From: a virus
DNA: 28,629 nt
Virus record (IMG/VR): IMGVR_UViG_3300042302_000091
Coordinates: 1 to 28,629 of that record
Direction: 5' to 3' (one strand)
Shown here: one piece after another, positions 12,028-20,234 of the stretch
Numbering within the stretch: position 1 is the stretch's first letter
Layout of the letters: the number at the start of each line of letters is the position of its first letter
Position numbers and translations under genes: made by a program
Notes under the pieces: generated by a model
What the model was told of the DNA's origin: nothing
Database searches by the model: none
What the model saw: the letters and a program-made list of their open reading frames with translations, nothing else

Positions 12028-13707
12028 TCACAAAGTAGTCAACTCCTGCATCTCGGCGTTGGTTAGACGGGTCTTAAATAGTAGGGCTTGGTTATTAGTG
12101 TTGGTTTCGGTACCTACCTGAAGGCTAAAAATATCAATAGTAGTTGGCGTAAAGGTTGTAGTGTTGGTAGTTCCAACTTGTACGCCATTAACAAAAAACG
12201 CAGAATTTCCCGACTTGTAAGCAAGCGCACATTTGTAGCGTCCGTTTGGCTTTGCAACAGTAAAAGCAAAACCGCCCACACCTTGTACTTGTCCAGTAAT
12301 TGAGCCAGTTGTTTGTTGGTTTATGTAGATATAGGTGGTAAATGCTGCTTGGTATATGATTCCATAATTGGCGTTAACTCCAGAAACAAAGTCAAAGTCC
12401 AAAAACAAAGTCCCCTCCGTCTGCCCAATTAGCGAGCTGATGCCCGTCTTACTTGCTGCGTCTGCCCCACGGGTTGCGGATGCTGAAAGGGTTGGAATGT
12501 ACGAGGTGGCGTAGGCACCAATTTCGTGCTGAAATCCGTAAAACAAAACGTCATCTGCTCCCGTAGTGGCAACTGAAATTCCAGCCGTTACCGCAGAAAA
12601 AGTAAAGGTAAAAGTAAAGCGTTGCCATTCGCCCGTAGCGGTTTGGTCGCTTGATAATAAGGTAGCGCCATTGGCAAAGAATCTAAATTTTGCACTTGTT
12701 CCGCTTGTCGCTTTTGCGTAAACGCTTAATGTGTTTGAACCAGCAGAACCCAAACCGCTTTGAAATAACAATGCGCCAGCAGCAAGTTGTGCCCTATCGG
12801 CATTTTGATATCCATCGGGGCTAATTGCAGTATTTGCAGTAATCGTGGTGTTTGTCTTTGTCCACGCAGCATTGTCAAACGACTCCGAGAACGTGACCAA
12901 ATTTTGGCGCTGAGGTTCCAGCAACAAACGAGGACAAGAACTACCTAAATAGTCCAGGCGGGGTACGTTAGCAACTGGGCCAACACTTACCGCTGCGGTG
13001 GTGGTGGGTATGTAGTCTGTTGCGATGTCGCCTACTTCGAGTTGACCTCCCCATAAAAATAGTCCGCTTGTCCCGTTACCAGTATAGTAGGTATTAATTC
13101 CCGAATCTATAAATAGTAATTGAACTGCTCCAGCAGCATCGCCAGCAACTAAATTTTGAGAAACAGAACACCTATACCAACCATTGCCTTCGTCTACAAT
13201 AGTTGAAAAGCCTCCGCTAATGTTTTGCACAACGGTGCCAGTTGAAACATCAAAATATGCAAAAAGCTGCGCAGCAGTCATACTTCCATAGCTTGAGTTT
13301 GCAAAACCGATGCGGCAGCGAGTTCTGCTATTTGCTTTAACTGATATACTAATAGTGTTTAGTCCAGATGAAATGGCTAAAACTTGCGATACTCCGTGTT
13401 CGGCAAGGGCTGCGCTTTCAATGTTACTATCTGCGGTTGCTGTTCCATCGGGTGCTGCGGTGGCATTTGCCGTTATGGTAGAGCCAATTTTTCCCCAACT
13501 TGCATTATCAAAGGTTTGGCTTTGCAAAACCAAGTTAGTCCGCACCTTCTCAATAAGCCCCGCAGAATTTACACGAGTAGCCGTATCCCCTGTACGGGTG
13601 AACGCTAAATCCCCGCTGCCGTCTGTTGGCTTCTCGGCATATACCTTGCTTGTCTTGTATCCGCTGGGAATTACTACCAGAGAACTATCGTCGTAGAATG
13701 AACTCAT
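12028..13707 (-). CDS. Tail/head fibre-like protein with duplicated ligand-binding modules
   Basis: 559 residues. The N-terminal region (residues 1-55: PSGYKTSKVYAEKPTDGSGD, FTRTGDTATRVNSAGLIEKV) is typical of surface fibre proteins in Bacteroidota phages. Two related modules follow, starting with RTNLVLQSQTFDNASW (residue 56) and RQNLVTFSESFDNAAW (residue 267). Each ends in an E-(V/I)-G-x-(I/Y)-A-T-x-YIPT motif. A LamG/concanavalin-like domain occupies 430-559. It probably binds host surface glycans. It overlaps the 70-residue gene by one base. Confidence 0.7.
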   Translation of the reverse strand: MSSFYDDSSLVVIPSGYKTSKVYAEKPTDGSGDLAFTRTGDTATRVNSAGLIEKVRTNLVLQSQTFDNASWGKIGSTITANATAAPDGTATADSNIESAALAEHGVSQVLAISSGLNTISISVKANSRTRCRIGFANSSYGSMTAAQLFAYFDVSTGTVVQNISGGFSTIVDEGNGWYRCSVSQNLVAGDAAGAVQLLFIDSGINTYYTGNGTSGLFLWGGQLEVGDIATDYIPTTTAAVSVGPVANVPRLDYLGSSCPRLLLEPQRQNLVTFSESFDNAAWTKTNTTITANTAISPDGYQNADRAQLAAGALLFQSGLGSAGSNTLSVYAKATSGTSAKFRFFANGATLLSSDQTATGEWQRFTFTFTFSAVTAGISVATTGADDVLFYGFQHEIGAYATSYIPTLSASATRGADAASKTGISSLIGQTEGTLFLDFDFVSGVNANYGIIYQAAFTTYIYINQQTTGSITGQVQGVGGFAFTVAKPNGRYKCALAYKSGNSAFFVNGVQVGTTNTTTFTPTTIDIFSLQVGTETNTNNQALLFKTRLTNAEMQELTTL

Positions 13708-13919
13708 CAGTTAAAATTTAAGGCGTCAATTGCATTTACCAAACACTCATATCCTTCGGTGGTTCCGCTATCGGCGGCTACACGAGCAACATACGCATCC
13801 GCATACGTGTAAGCATTATTGAAGCAAGTAGGTACGTCACCTATTGCCCGTGTATTGTAGTCCTCGTCTCCCCAATTTGTAGAGCAGTAGATATTACCCC
13901 AACCGATGCTATTTGCCAT
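13707..13919 (-). CDS. Small structural-region protein (70 aa)
   Basis: 70 residues starting MANSIGWGNIYCSTNWGDED, rich in Asn, Tyr and Ala, with a helical second half (AYTYADAYVARVAAD). The GWGN motif resembles short proteins found next to fibre genes in Bacteroidota phages. It lies between the connector and the fibre-like gene, so a minor virion or fibre-attachment role is possible. Confidence 0.55.
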   Translation of the reverse strand: MANSIGWGNIYCSTNWGDEDYNTRAIGDVPTCFNNAYTYADAYVARVAADSGTTEGYECLVNAIDALNFN

Positions 13920-13963
13920 TTTCCAGGTACTTTTTTAATTTAATTAGATTCTCGGTTTTTACT

Positions 13964-14464
13964 TTATAGAACCCACGAGGCCGGGCGGGAATCTCGGTCT
14001 GGATAGATGTCTTCGTTGACGTTGGCATTGTACTCCGGGAATAAAGATTGGTTAAAAGACATATAGTCGATAAAACGCTCGGTGTAGTATTTCGCTATCG
14101 TGCGTTCCTTTTCTACTAAATAATCAATTTCGATTTTATCTACGTTTGTTGCGTTCTCGCTCGTATGCTTGTACACACCCCCGTTAGCAACCGTGTAAGC
14201 GGCAAACGGCAAGTATTCCACCATTGCAAAGTGAATAAGCATTGGCTGGATATAGTCAGTTACAAGGGATAGGTAATTACCCGCAAGCGTGTTAGCGATA
14301 ATATCCGAGGAAATCTTATCGTACAACTTTGTACCCGTGTAATTCTGGACGTGAATTTCTTGGGCAATTTTAATAAATTGGATAAATTTATCCGTATCGA
14401 CGTTGCCGGAAATAACCGTATTGCGTACAATATCCTCACGCTTGATAAAAAGAGCCGTGGCCAT
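13964..14464 (-). CDS. Head-tail connector (adaptor) protein
   Basis: 166 residues, largely helical, starting MATALFIKREDIVRNTVISG. The pattern of an N-terminal helical bundle binding the portal (DKFIQFIKIAQEIHVQNYTG, then a long YLSLVTDYIQPMLIHFAMVE helix) fits gp6/gp15-like adaptors. It starts one base inside the portal stop, the classic place for this gene. Assigned by position and helical layout. Confidence 0.65.
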   Translation of the reverse strand: MATALFIKREDIVRNTVISGNVDTDKFIQFIKIAQEIHVQNYTGTKLYDKISSDIIANTLAGNYLSLVTDYIQPMLIHFAMVEYLPFAAYTVANGGVYKHTSENATNVDKIEIDYLVEKERTIAKYYTERFIDYMSFNQSLFPEYNANVNEDIYPDRDSRPASWVL

Positions 14465-16227
14465 TATTTACGAGGTTTTAAGAATCCTTCATTGGGCATA
14501 TCCACGGGACGCTTTGCAACCTTTTCGTTGTTCGTCTCTGGCTTTACGCCTGCCTTACGTGCTTGGTTTACCGATACGTCGGCATTCGGGTTTTTAGCGT
14601 CTGGAGTTACGCCCTCCACCTTTGCCAGGTAGGTCTTACGCATCCAGAAGTGATGGCACCGTGCGCCTCCTTTGTATAACCAAATATCGTATGTTGACGC
14701 TCCGTTAGGCCCGAATCCAGCGTTAACCTCCTGCTTACGCATCCGTAGAATATCCTCCTTGCGGTAGACCTTCTTTGCGTTTACCATCAGCTTACAGAAT
14801 TGGCGGCTATTGGCCTTAGTGCTTCCGGGAGCGTAGGAATAACGAATCTTGTACTTGCGTCCGTCTTTGGTTTCGCCGTCTTGCTCACTCTTAGCGTTTG
14901 GGAACGCCTCCCCGGTCTTTGCAAATTGCAGAATAGAATCTAAATACTCCTCCTGCTCATAGTCAACGGCACGCTCGTCTACTAATTCCCAGTTATCCAA
15001 GTCCTCGTCTTCGCCGAAACCGTTTAGCGTTTCAAACATTTCGTTTAGAACTTCGTCGCTAACGTCGGCAGACATTGCGATACCGCTATCCTCTACCCCG
15101 GTAGATTCTTCCACCACCTCGGAAGGTGCAACAATTTCCTCCTTAAACTCCAACGGCTGTAACGTCTTAAAATAGATGTTTAAGGCCGCCCCGTTAAAAG
15201 ATAGCACTTGGTCTATTGCATCGAGAATAATCTCCTGTAATGGTCTAATAACCACGTTATCGAACAAGATAGAAGCCGTCTTTAACTCGTCGGCGTTATT
15301 ACCCAGTCCGCTGCTATCCTTAATGCCTAAAAGCATCGGGGACGTCACCCGGTGGCCAACCATAATCTTTTGCGTACACTCCGAGGAAAGGAACTGATAT
15401 TGCTCGCTTGCGTCGGATAATTGTACGGGTTCGATTGTTGCCGCAAGTTCCTTGTTGTCGTTGAAAGCCAAGATAAAACGGCCAGCATTCGAGCTACCAG
15501 AAAACTTATCCGCAATACGTGCCTCAATTAAGGTTTGCTCGTCCTCGGTAGGGGTTCCGTTATTAAAGTTAATCAGCATAGACGGAGCCAGCCCGTTCTT
15601 AATGTTGCTGATATGGTAATTGGCTACTTCTTCCTCCAGCTCAGCGTAAGGCAGGGAACCTTGGTAGTCTGTTGGGGCGTAATAATAGTATCCTGCTTTG
15701 TAGGGCTTGATATAAAGAATTTCAATACCCGACTTTGACATTCCGTAAGCATCAATGCGTACCGGAACCTCTTTACGTTGTGCTACCCTATCCCAGTTCT
15801 TTGCGTAGTAATAAGCAGGGATAAAACCTTCCTCGTTGCATTTTTCAGCACGCAGGGTCTCAACGGGGATATGCTCAATCTTTACGACCTTTGAATGGTC
15901 TTGGTTGTAGATAACTTGAAAGGCAGCATTGCCCATCATCTTGAAATCGCTAACAACTTTCTTAACGCAATTCTTAGTGAATAGCGACATCATCATTGCG
16001 TACTCGTCGGGCTTCTGGGATGCGTCTGTTGCAGCCAGTCCCTTGCCAAAAATCATATCAATAACACCGTTAATGATTGCGTTATTGGTAGGGCTTCCGT
16101 TGTAGCGGTCAATCAGGTACTGGAAATAATTGTTATCGTTTCCGTACTCAATCCATTGCTTTCCACTAACCTCCTTTACCTGCGGCTTAACGTAGGAGTT
16201 TAAGGCCATAAATCGTATGTTGCTCAT
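14464..16227 (-). CDS. Portal protein with C-terminal extension
   Basis: 587 residues. Residues 1-360 have portal features: KQWIEYGNDNNYFQYLIDRY, FKMMGNAAFQVIYN (stem/wing), VANYHISNIKNGLAPSM and GHRVTSPMLLGIKDSSGLGN, as in SPP1-type and Bacteroidota-phage portals. An acidic linker (365-430) leads to a second domain (450-540: RQFCKLMVNAKKVYRKEDI... GARCHHFWMRKTYL) with Cys/His. That module, to my knowledge, occurs with head-morphogenesis proteins. The portal forms the dodecameric packaging channel. It lies 10.7 kb downstream of the large terminase gene. Confidence 0.8.
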   Translation of the reverse strand: MSNIRFMALNSYVKPQVKEVSGKQWIEYGNDNNYFQYLIDRYNGSPTNNAIINGVIDMIFGKGLAATDASQKPDEYAMMMSLFTKNCVKKVVSDFKMMGNAAFQVIYNQDHSKVVKIEHIPVETLRAEKCNEEGFIPAYYYAKNWDRVAQRKEVPVRIDAYGMSKSGIEILYIKPYKAGYYYYAPTDYQGSLPYAELEEEVANYHISNIKNGLAPSMLINFNNGTPTEDEQTLIEARIADKFSGSSNAGRFILAFNDNKELAATIEPVQLSDASEQYQFLSSECTQKIMVGHRVTSPMLLGIKDSSGLGNNADELKTASILFDNVVIRPLQEIILDAIDQVLSFNGAALNIYFKTLQPLEFKEEIVAPSEVVEESTGVEDSGIAMSADVSDEVLNEMFETLNGFGEDEDLDNWELVDERAVDYEQEEYLDSILQFAKTGEAFPNAKSEQDGETKDGRKYKIRYSYAPGSTKANSRQFCKLMVNAKKVYRKEDILRMRKQEVNAGFGPNGASTYDIWLYKGGARCHHFWMRKTYLAKVEGVTPDAKNPNADVSVNQARKAGVKPETNNEKVAKRPVDMPNEGFLKPRK

Positions 16228-16559
16228 ATAATTACGAACGTATTATCTCCTGCGGTTTCTTGGTCGTACACCCCGGCATTCACGGTGAACTTCTCGAAAT
16301 TGGTTTGGTCGGTGCAGAATACCCGGCCTCTGTATATCAAATTTACGCCACTAAACACCTCTAATAGGTAAAAGTTTGCCGCCTTCAAAGTCCAAGCAGC
16401 ATTCAAGGTCATATACCCGTTTGCGCTTGTAGGTGCGATTGTTTGCGTCTGGGTGGTATTGGTAGATTCATTCGTTAACCGTGCCGATACAGAAGCAGGA
16501 AACGAGCGAGGGATAATTTGTAAATTCTGCGCTGTTGCGCTTGTAGTTAAAATGTTCAT
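16224..16559 (-). CDS. Small beta-rich virion protein (111 aa)
   Basis: 111 residues starting MNILTTSATAQNLQIIPRSF, Thr/Ser/Asn-rich with alternating strands (FYLLEVFSGVNLIYRGRVFC), suggesting a compact beta sandwich. It overlaps the portal start by ATGA and follows a terminator, so it may be the first gene of a new unit. This kind of protein is frequent in Bacteroidota siphoviruses; a head-fibre or neck role is possible but unproven. Confidence 0.6.
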   Translation of the reverse strand: MNILTTSATAQNLQIIPRSFPASVSARLTNESTNTTQTQTIAPTSANGYMTLNAAWTLKAANFYLLEVFSGVNLIYRGRVFCTDQTNFEKFTVNAGVYDQETAGDNTFVII

Positions 16560-16602
16560 CCTCTAATTAACTCAAGTCGGACGTTTTGTTTTTCTTACAA
16601 AC

Positions 16603-16624
16603 AAAAAAGCCACCCGAAGGTGGC
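16603..16624 (-). terminator. Rho-independent terminator after the tail-tube unit
   Basis: On the minus strand GCCACC-TTCG-GGTGGC, a 6-bp stem with a stable UUCG tetraloop at 16624-16609, runs straight into TTTTTT (16608-16603). It lies 25 bases after the stop of the 114-residue gene. Confidence 0.85.
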
Positions 16625-16648
16625 CTTTCTGAAATTTAATTATTTATT

Positions 16649-16993
16649 TTACTGGCCTCCGTACATTTTACGCATACCATTAATAACTTGACTCAAACGC
16701 TGAATCAATTTAATGGAATCGCCCATATCTGGGATTTGGTTATAGTCAGTAATGCCTAATTGCTTTGCGTCTGCAATAGTAAAAGACAAATCACTATCGA
16801 TTGCATCTACTCTTGCTTCTGCTGATTTTACCGCCTGCAAAAACTTCTGCTGTGCTGAATTGATGGTGCTCTCCATAGAGCGAAGTTCGTCATCAATCTT
16901 CTTCAATGAAACCAACGCTTGTGCCGGTTTGATTGCTGCTAATTCTACCTTACGAGAGTTCATCTCGTTCATAATCTTCAACGCATTTTCCAT
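16649..16993 (-). CDS. Coiled-coil protein downstream of tail tube (114 aa)
   Basis: 114 residues, almost entirely helical with heptads (LVSLKKIDDELRSMESTINS, AQQKFLQAVKSAEARVDAID), ending KLIQRLSQVINGMRKMYGGQ. It is 14 bases after the tail-tube stop and before a terminator, so the two are probably one unit. Could be a chaperone or minor tail protein; no homology recognised. Confidence 0.6.
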   Translation of the reverse strand: MENALKIMNEMNSRKVELAAIKPAQALVSLKKIDDELRSMESTINSAQQKFLQAVKSAEARVDAIDSDLSFTIADAKQLGITDYNQIPDMGDSIKLIQRLSQVINGMRKMYGGQ

Positions 16994-17007
16994 TTGTCAA
17001 AGATATA

Positions 17008-17541
17008 TTAAAAATCTGTACCTACAACGATAGTAGAAATTCCAGCAGCAGCCAAAGTGCCGTCCAAGAAGTTAGCAGGAACCGCCTCTTGTCCGTTAAG
17101 CGTCAAAGTGTAACCACTCATATCGCCCATAGCGGCACCCGTTACAATCGTTCCTCCGGTTACTTCGCAACCGTGTTCCAGGCCAGCTACAAAAAAGTTA
17201 CTGTTGCGGTCTTCAACGATTACAATCGGACGTCCGTAGGCCATCAATTTGATTTCCTTGTTAGATTGCTTGCTCAATTTGTGCAAGGTCAAGTTCAAGG
17301 TTTGGTCGAAGAACGTGGTTCCGTTATCACGGCTTGAGGTTACGGCCTGCTCAAAAGAGGAGGTTCCTTTCAAGTCGTATTTGTAAGCGGTCAATCCGCT
17401 TCCCAGAACGTCAATAGCATCCGTGTTGGTTGCATCGTAAGTAACCGTCAAGTTTGCGTAGTTCAAAAAGTAAACCGCATTCAAACCACCTACAACGTCC
17501 TTGCAGGGTTCAATGCGGCCAAGGGATAATGCACAAGCCAT
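17008..17541 (-). CDS. Major tail tube protein
   Basis: 177 residues. The N-terminus MACALSLGRIEPCKDVVGGL and the segments LTAYKYDLKGTSSFEQAV, SSRDNGTTFFDQTLNLTL, LMAYGRPIVIVEDRNSNFFV and GAAMGDMSGYTLTLNGQE follow a pattern I associate with tail tube proteins of Bacteroidota siphoviruses. It is a single beta-sandwich-sized protein, expected to stack as hexamers in the non-contractile tail. It has its own flanking terminators, fitting high expression. Confidence 0.75.
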   Translation of the reverse strand: MACALSLGRIEPCKDVVGGLNAVYFLNYANLTVTYDATNTDAIDVLGSGLTAYKYDLKGTSSFEQAVTSSRDNGTTFFDQTLNLTLHKLSKQSNKEIKLMAYGRPIVIVEDRNSNFFVAGLEHGCEVTGGTIVTGAAMGDMSGYTLTLNGQEAVPANFLDGTLAAAGISTIVVGTDF

Positions 17542-17562
17542 TTTATTTGTATTTAGTAAGTT

Positions 17563-17602
17563 AAAAAAGAAAGGGGTGGGGCGTCATTACACCACCACCC
17601 CT
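17563..17602 (-). terminator. Terminator after the major capsid gene
   Basis: On the minus strand AGGGGTGG (17602-17595) pairs with CCACCCCT (17579-17572) across a 15-base loop, followed by TTCTTTTTT (17571-17563). It lies 20 bases after the capsid stop. Confidence 0.7.
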
Positions 17603-17622
17603 ATCAGGATTTTTAAGAAAGA

Positions 17623-18552
17623 TTAAGCTCCGTAGTAAACGATGTCGCTACCGATTCCGTACTGGATACCAGCGGACATACGCATAATCAAGCGGAAGTT
17701 TTGGCTTCCGTCGATATCCGCCATATCAATCAGGCGAACCTCGTTCTTGTCGCTCAACAAGCCAGTTCCAAAGAACAAGTTTGACTTCTGTGCAGCAACC
17801 ATTTTGTTAGAAGACAAACCTTCGGCAAGAGCAACTTTGATACCATCAAAGTACAAGTCTTGTGAACCGTACCACATAGTACCTTTGTTGTCAACACCGT
17901 TAGCACCTACTCCAGCGGCAGCGAAGCCACCCAAGGCACGTACATAGGCCTTAGCGACGTTCTGAGGAACGTAGATAGTCAAGTCCTGCTTACCGTACAA
18001 AGTAGAAGGGATAGCGTCTACAACCTTACCCAATTCAGCGATTACGTTAGCAGCGGTAACAGTCGTAGCAGTTACGTCGATAACATCACCATCAGCGGCG
18101 AACAAAGTTTGGAAACCGTCAAACTGGCCAGCAGAAGCGTTAACGCCTGCCCAGATGTTTTGCTCGATACGAGCAGCAACTTTCTCAGCTGCGTAAGCAA
18201 CGATAAAGTCAGTAAAAGAGGCGGGTACATTCTTGAATGCAGAGTAACCCATCTCTACGGCCTGCCAGGTTTGCTCAAAGTCTTTTTTGCACATTTGCAA
18301 GTTAACCTGAAATTCCTCGGTGGTCAAAACACGCTCGGTCAAGGTAACGGTAGACGTTGGGTCAAAGTCGCAAGTTGCGTTCTTCAAAATATCGTCAGTA
18401 CCAACCTTTTGGATAACTGATTTGTAGTACACGTTGGGCAGAACCTCGATAAGGCCTTTGTCCAAGGTAGGTGCGCTCAAAAGAGCTGCGGCAACGTATT
18501 TACCGGCAAACTCGCCAGCATACGTTGTGGTAATTGAAGTAGTAGTAGCCAT
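17623..18552 (-). CDS. Major capsid protein (HK97-fold type)
   Basis: 309 residues starting MATTTSITTTYAGEFAGKYV. It has the length and layout of small HK97-fold capsid proteins in Bacteroidota phages: a spine-helix region (FKNVPASFTDFIVAYAAEKV, IEQNIWAG), a P-domain and A-domain (DLTIYVPQNVAKAYVRALGG), and a C-terminal strand (SQNFRLIMRMSAGIQYGIGS). It follows the scaffold-like gene by 15 bases and precedes a terminator. Assigned by composition, size and context. Confidence 0.8.
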   Translation of the reverse strand: MATTTSITTTYAGEFAGKYVAAALLSAPTLDKGLIEVLPNVYYKSVIQKVGTDDILKNATCDFDPTSTVTLTERVLTTEEFQVNLQMCKKDFEQTWQAVEMGYSAFKNVPASFTDFIVAYAAEKVAARIEQNIWAGVNASAGQFDGFQTLFAADGDVIDVTATTVTAANVIAELGKVVDAIPSTLYGKQDLTIYVPQNVAKAYVRALGGFAAAGVGANGVDNKGTMWYGSQDLYFDGIKVALAEGLSSNKMVAAQKSNLFFGTGLLSDKNEVRLIDMADIDGSQNFRLIMRMSAGIQYGIGSDIVYYGA

Positions 18553-18567
18553 TTTTTAGAATTGATT

Positions 18568-19125
18568 TTATTTGTTAAGACGTGCGAGAACTCGGTCGAT
18601 AGCAGACTCCGGGGCGTTCTGGGCGAGGTTAACTCGTGCCGGAGCGGGGGCAGCTTCTGGGTTGTGGCGGATGGGCATAGCGGCAGGCATATCGCTTGAC
18701 ATTTCCTGCTTCTTTTTGTACGCTCCCATTTCCTCCTTCATTGCGGACATTTCTGCACGCATCTCCTCAAGGATAGGCATTACTACCTCCTTGATTTTGT
18801 CCTCCATAGTAGGTTCGGCAGCTGCTTCAACTTCGACCTCTACTTCCGGGGCTTCTTCTTCTGCTTCGGCTGCTGCTTCTTTGATTTCACCGATAACACC
18901 TTCTTCAACTACAACCAAGATGCGGCCATCTTCCATTTGATATTCACCGACTGGGACTGCGATACGGTCTTCCTCTGATACGATGAAAATGGGTTGGCCT
19001 GCCTCAAATGATTCAGCTTCCAAGACGGTGCCGTTATCGAGCTTGGCTTGCGCCAACTCAACACCGGAGGTCTCAACTGCGGACAGCTCGGCAAAGAATT
19101 TCTGGAAAATTTCTGTTGCTTTCAT
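18568..19125 (-). CDS. Scaffold-like head assembly protein
   Basis: 185 residues. The N-terminal part is beta-rich (NGTVLEAESFEAGQPIFIVS, GRILVVVEEGVIGEI). A very acidic Ala/Glu linker follows (EAEEEAPEVEVEVEAA, about 85-105), then a coiled coil (MEDKIKEVVMPILEEMRAEM...MGAYKKKQ) and a C-terminal basic tail (IDRVLARLNK) that could contact the capsid protein. The order protease, scaffold, capsid is classical. It would guide capsid assembly and be removed by the protease. Confidence 0.65.
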   Translation of the reverse strand: MKATEIFQKFFAELSAVETSGVELAQAKLDNGTVLEAESFEAGQPIFIVSEEDRIAVPVGEYQMEDGRILVVVEEGVIGEIKEAAAEAEEEAPEVEVEVEAAAEPTMEDKIKEVVMPILEEMRAEMSAMKEEMGAYKKKQEMSSDMPAAMPIRHNPEAAPAPARVNLAQNAPESAIDRVLARLNK

Positions 19126-19161
19126 AATTCAAATTACTCTTTAATTGATTTTGTTACATTT

Positions 19162-19302
19162 TTATACTGGCACCTTCACGGTAACGCCTACGCCCTGCGC
19201 TTGCAAACTTCCGTCGCAGCACTTGGCAGAATAGGTGTTATCCTTACAAAGGCATCCACGCTTGCCCCCTTTTGGGGAAGAACGGCTTGGGGTCTTTTTC
19301 AT
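19162..19302 (-). CDS. Small Cys-rich protein between protease and scaffold (46 aa)
   Basis: 46 codons from ATG 19302 (ATGA overlap with the protease stop) to TAA 19162. The N-terminus is basic (MKKTPSRSSPKGGKRG), then C17-x-C19 in GCLCKDNTYSAKCCDGSLQA with C28-C29, and a short hydrophobic end. I recall near-identical CLCKDNTYS-x2-CCDG peptides in other Bacteroidota phages, so it is probably a conserved small protein. Four Cys suggest metal binding or disulfides. Function unknown. Confidence 0.75.
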   Translation of the reverse strand: MKKTPSRSSPKGGKRGCLCKDNTYSAKCCDGSLQAQGVGVTVKVPV

Positions 19303-20234
19303 AATTTACCTAATTCTTTTAATTTAGATTCTGCCCAACGCTTTGCGGCAAGTCCGCCCCATAGCAGGAAGGATATAGTACCGCACGCCTGCATATCTGT
19401 TTCGTCGTAGTATGCTTCGGCTCTTGATAGGTACGAATACATACGGGTAATGGTCTCTACGCTGATAGGACGTCCGTCGGCGAGCTGTTGCGCTCGAATC
19501 TTGCCTACTGCCGTGGCGCATTTGTTGCCGCCCTTCTCGTTTAGCTCGATTCCTTTCTTAGCATTGTTGCGTACCGCTTCCGGATAGTCGGTGTACGATT
19601 CCATTTCGATTCGCTTCTTGCTCTTTAAGCGGCCATCCTTTTTAATCTTGGCAATAATGTTAGAAAGCATAAACTCTGCTTCCTCCTCCTCGATTCGTTC
19701 CAGGTGGGATTCCATTTGCATCTTGTCAACAAAATAGCCCTCAATAGAAAAGCCCTTAACCCGTCCGGTCTTAACGTAGTTATTCCAAATATCGTCGTTG
19801 TTGACTTTCATTGAAACCATCCACGTACCCTCTGGTAATTCCATTCCGTAGATAGCCGTCTTGTCCTTTTGGGGGTCTTCTACAATCCAAGATTCTACCA
19901 CCGACAAACCGCTTAATTCTGCGGCGTGTTCTAACGTGGTATTGCCTTGGTACCCACGCATCAAAAATAACTCCGACGCACGACGTACCGTATCTTTAGA
20001 AAAGTACACGTAAAACTCCTCACCGCCTTGGTTGCGGTAGATTGTTTTGTTTGGAATAAGGGCTGCGCCCATAAGGATACGTTTCTCCTCGTCCTGCGCT
20101 TTGAACTCTACCTCATACTCTTTTGCAAGGGTAATAAAGTTCTCCTCAATCGCTGGGTGTTCAACGATAGAAATTGCATTAATGCCGTTTAGTCCTTCGG
20201 TTTCTTCGAGGACAAGTTCAATTACTTTTTTCAT
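19299..20234 (-). CDS. XkdF-like prohead serine protease with extra C-terminal domain
   Basis: 311 residues. Residues 1-175 fit XkdF-type prohead proteases: a GAALIPNKTIYR strand, H103 in TTLEHAAE, VVESWIVEDPQKDK, and S163 in KGFSIEGYF, the probable catalytic His and Ser. Residues 215-311 form a second domain (YPEAVRNNAKKGIELNEKGG, KCATAVGKIRAQQLADG, YSYLSRAEAYY, LLWGGLAAKRWAESK) often attached to head proteins of Bacteroidota phages. It would process scaffold and capsid during prohead maturation. TAATG junction with the tape-measure-like gene. Confidence 0.75.
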   Translation of the reverse strand: MKKVIELVLEETEGLNGINAISIVEHPAIEENFITLAKEYEVEFKAQDEEKRILMGAALIPNKTIYRNQGGEEFYVYFSKDTVRRASELFLMRGYQGNTTLEHAAELSGLSVVESWIVEDPQKDKTAIYGMELPEGTWMVSMKVNNDDIWNNYVKTGRVKGFSIEGYFVDKMQMESHLERIEEEEAEFMLSNIIAKIKKDGRLKSKKRIEMESYTDYPEAVRNNAKKGIELNEKGGNKCATAVGKIRAQQLADGRPISVETITRMYSYLSRAEAYYDETDMQACGTISFLLWGGLAAKRWAESKLKELGKL

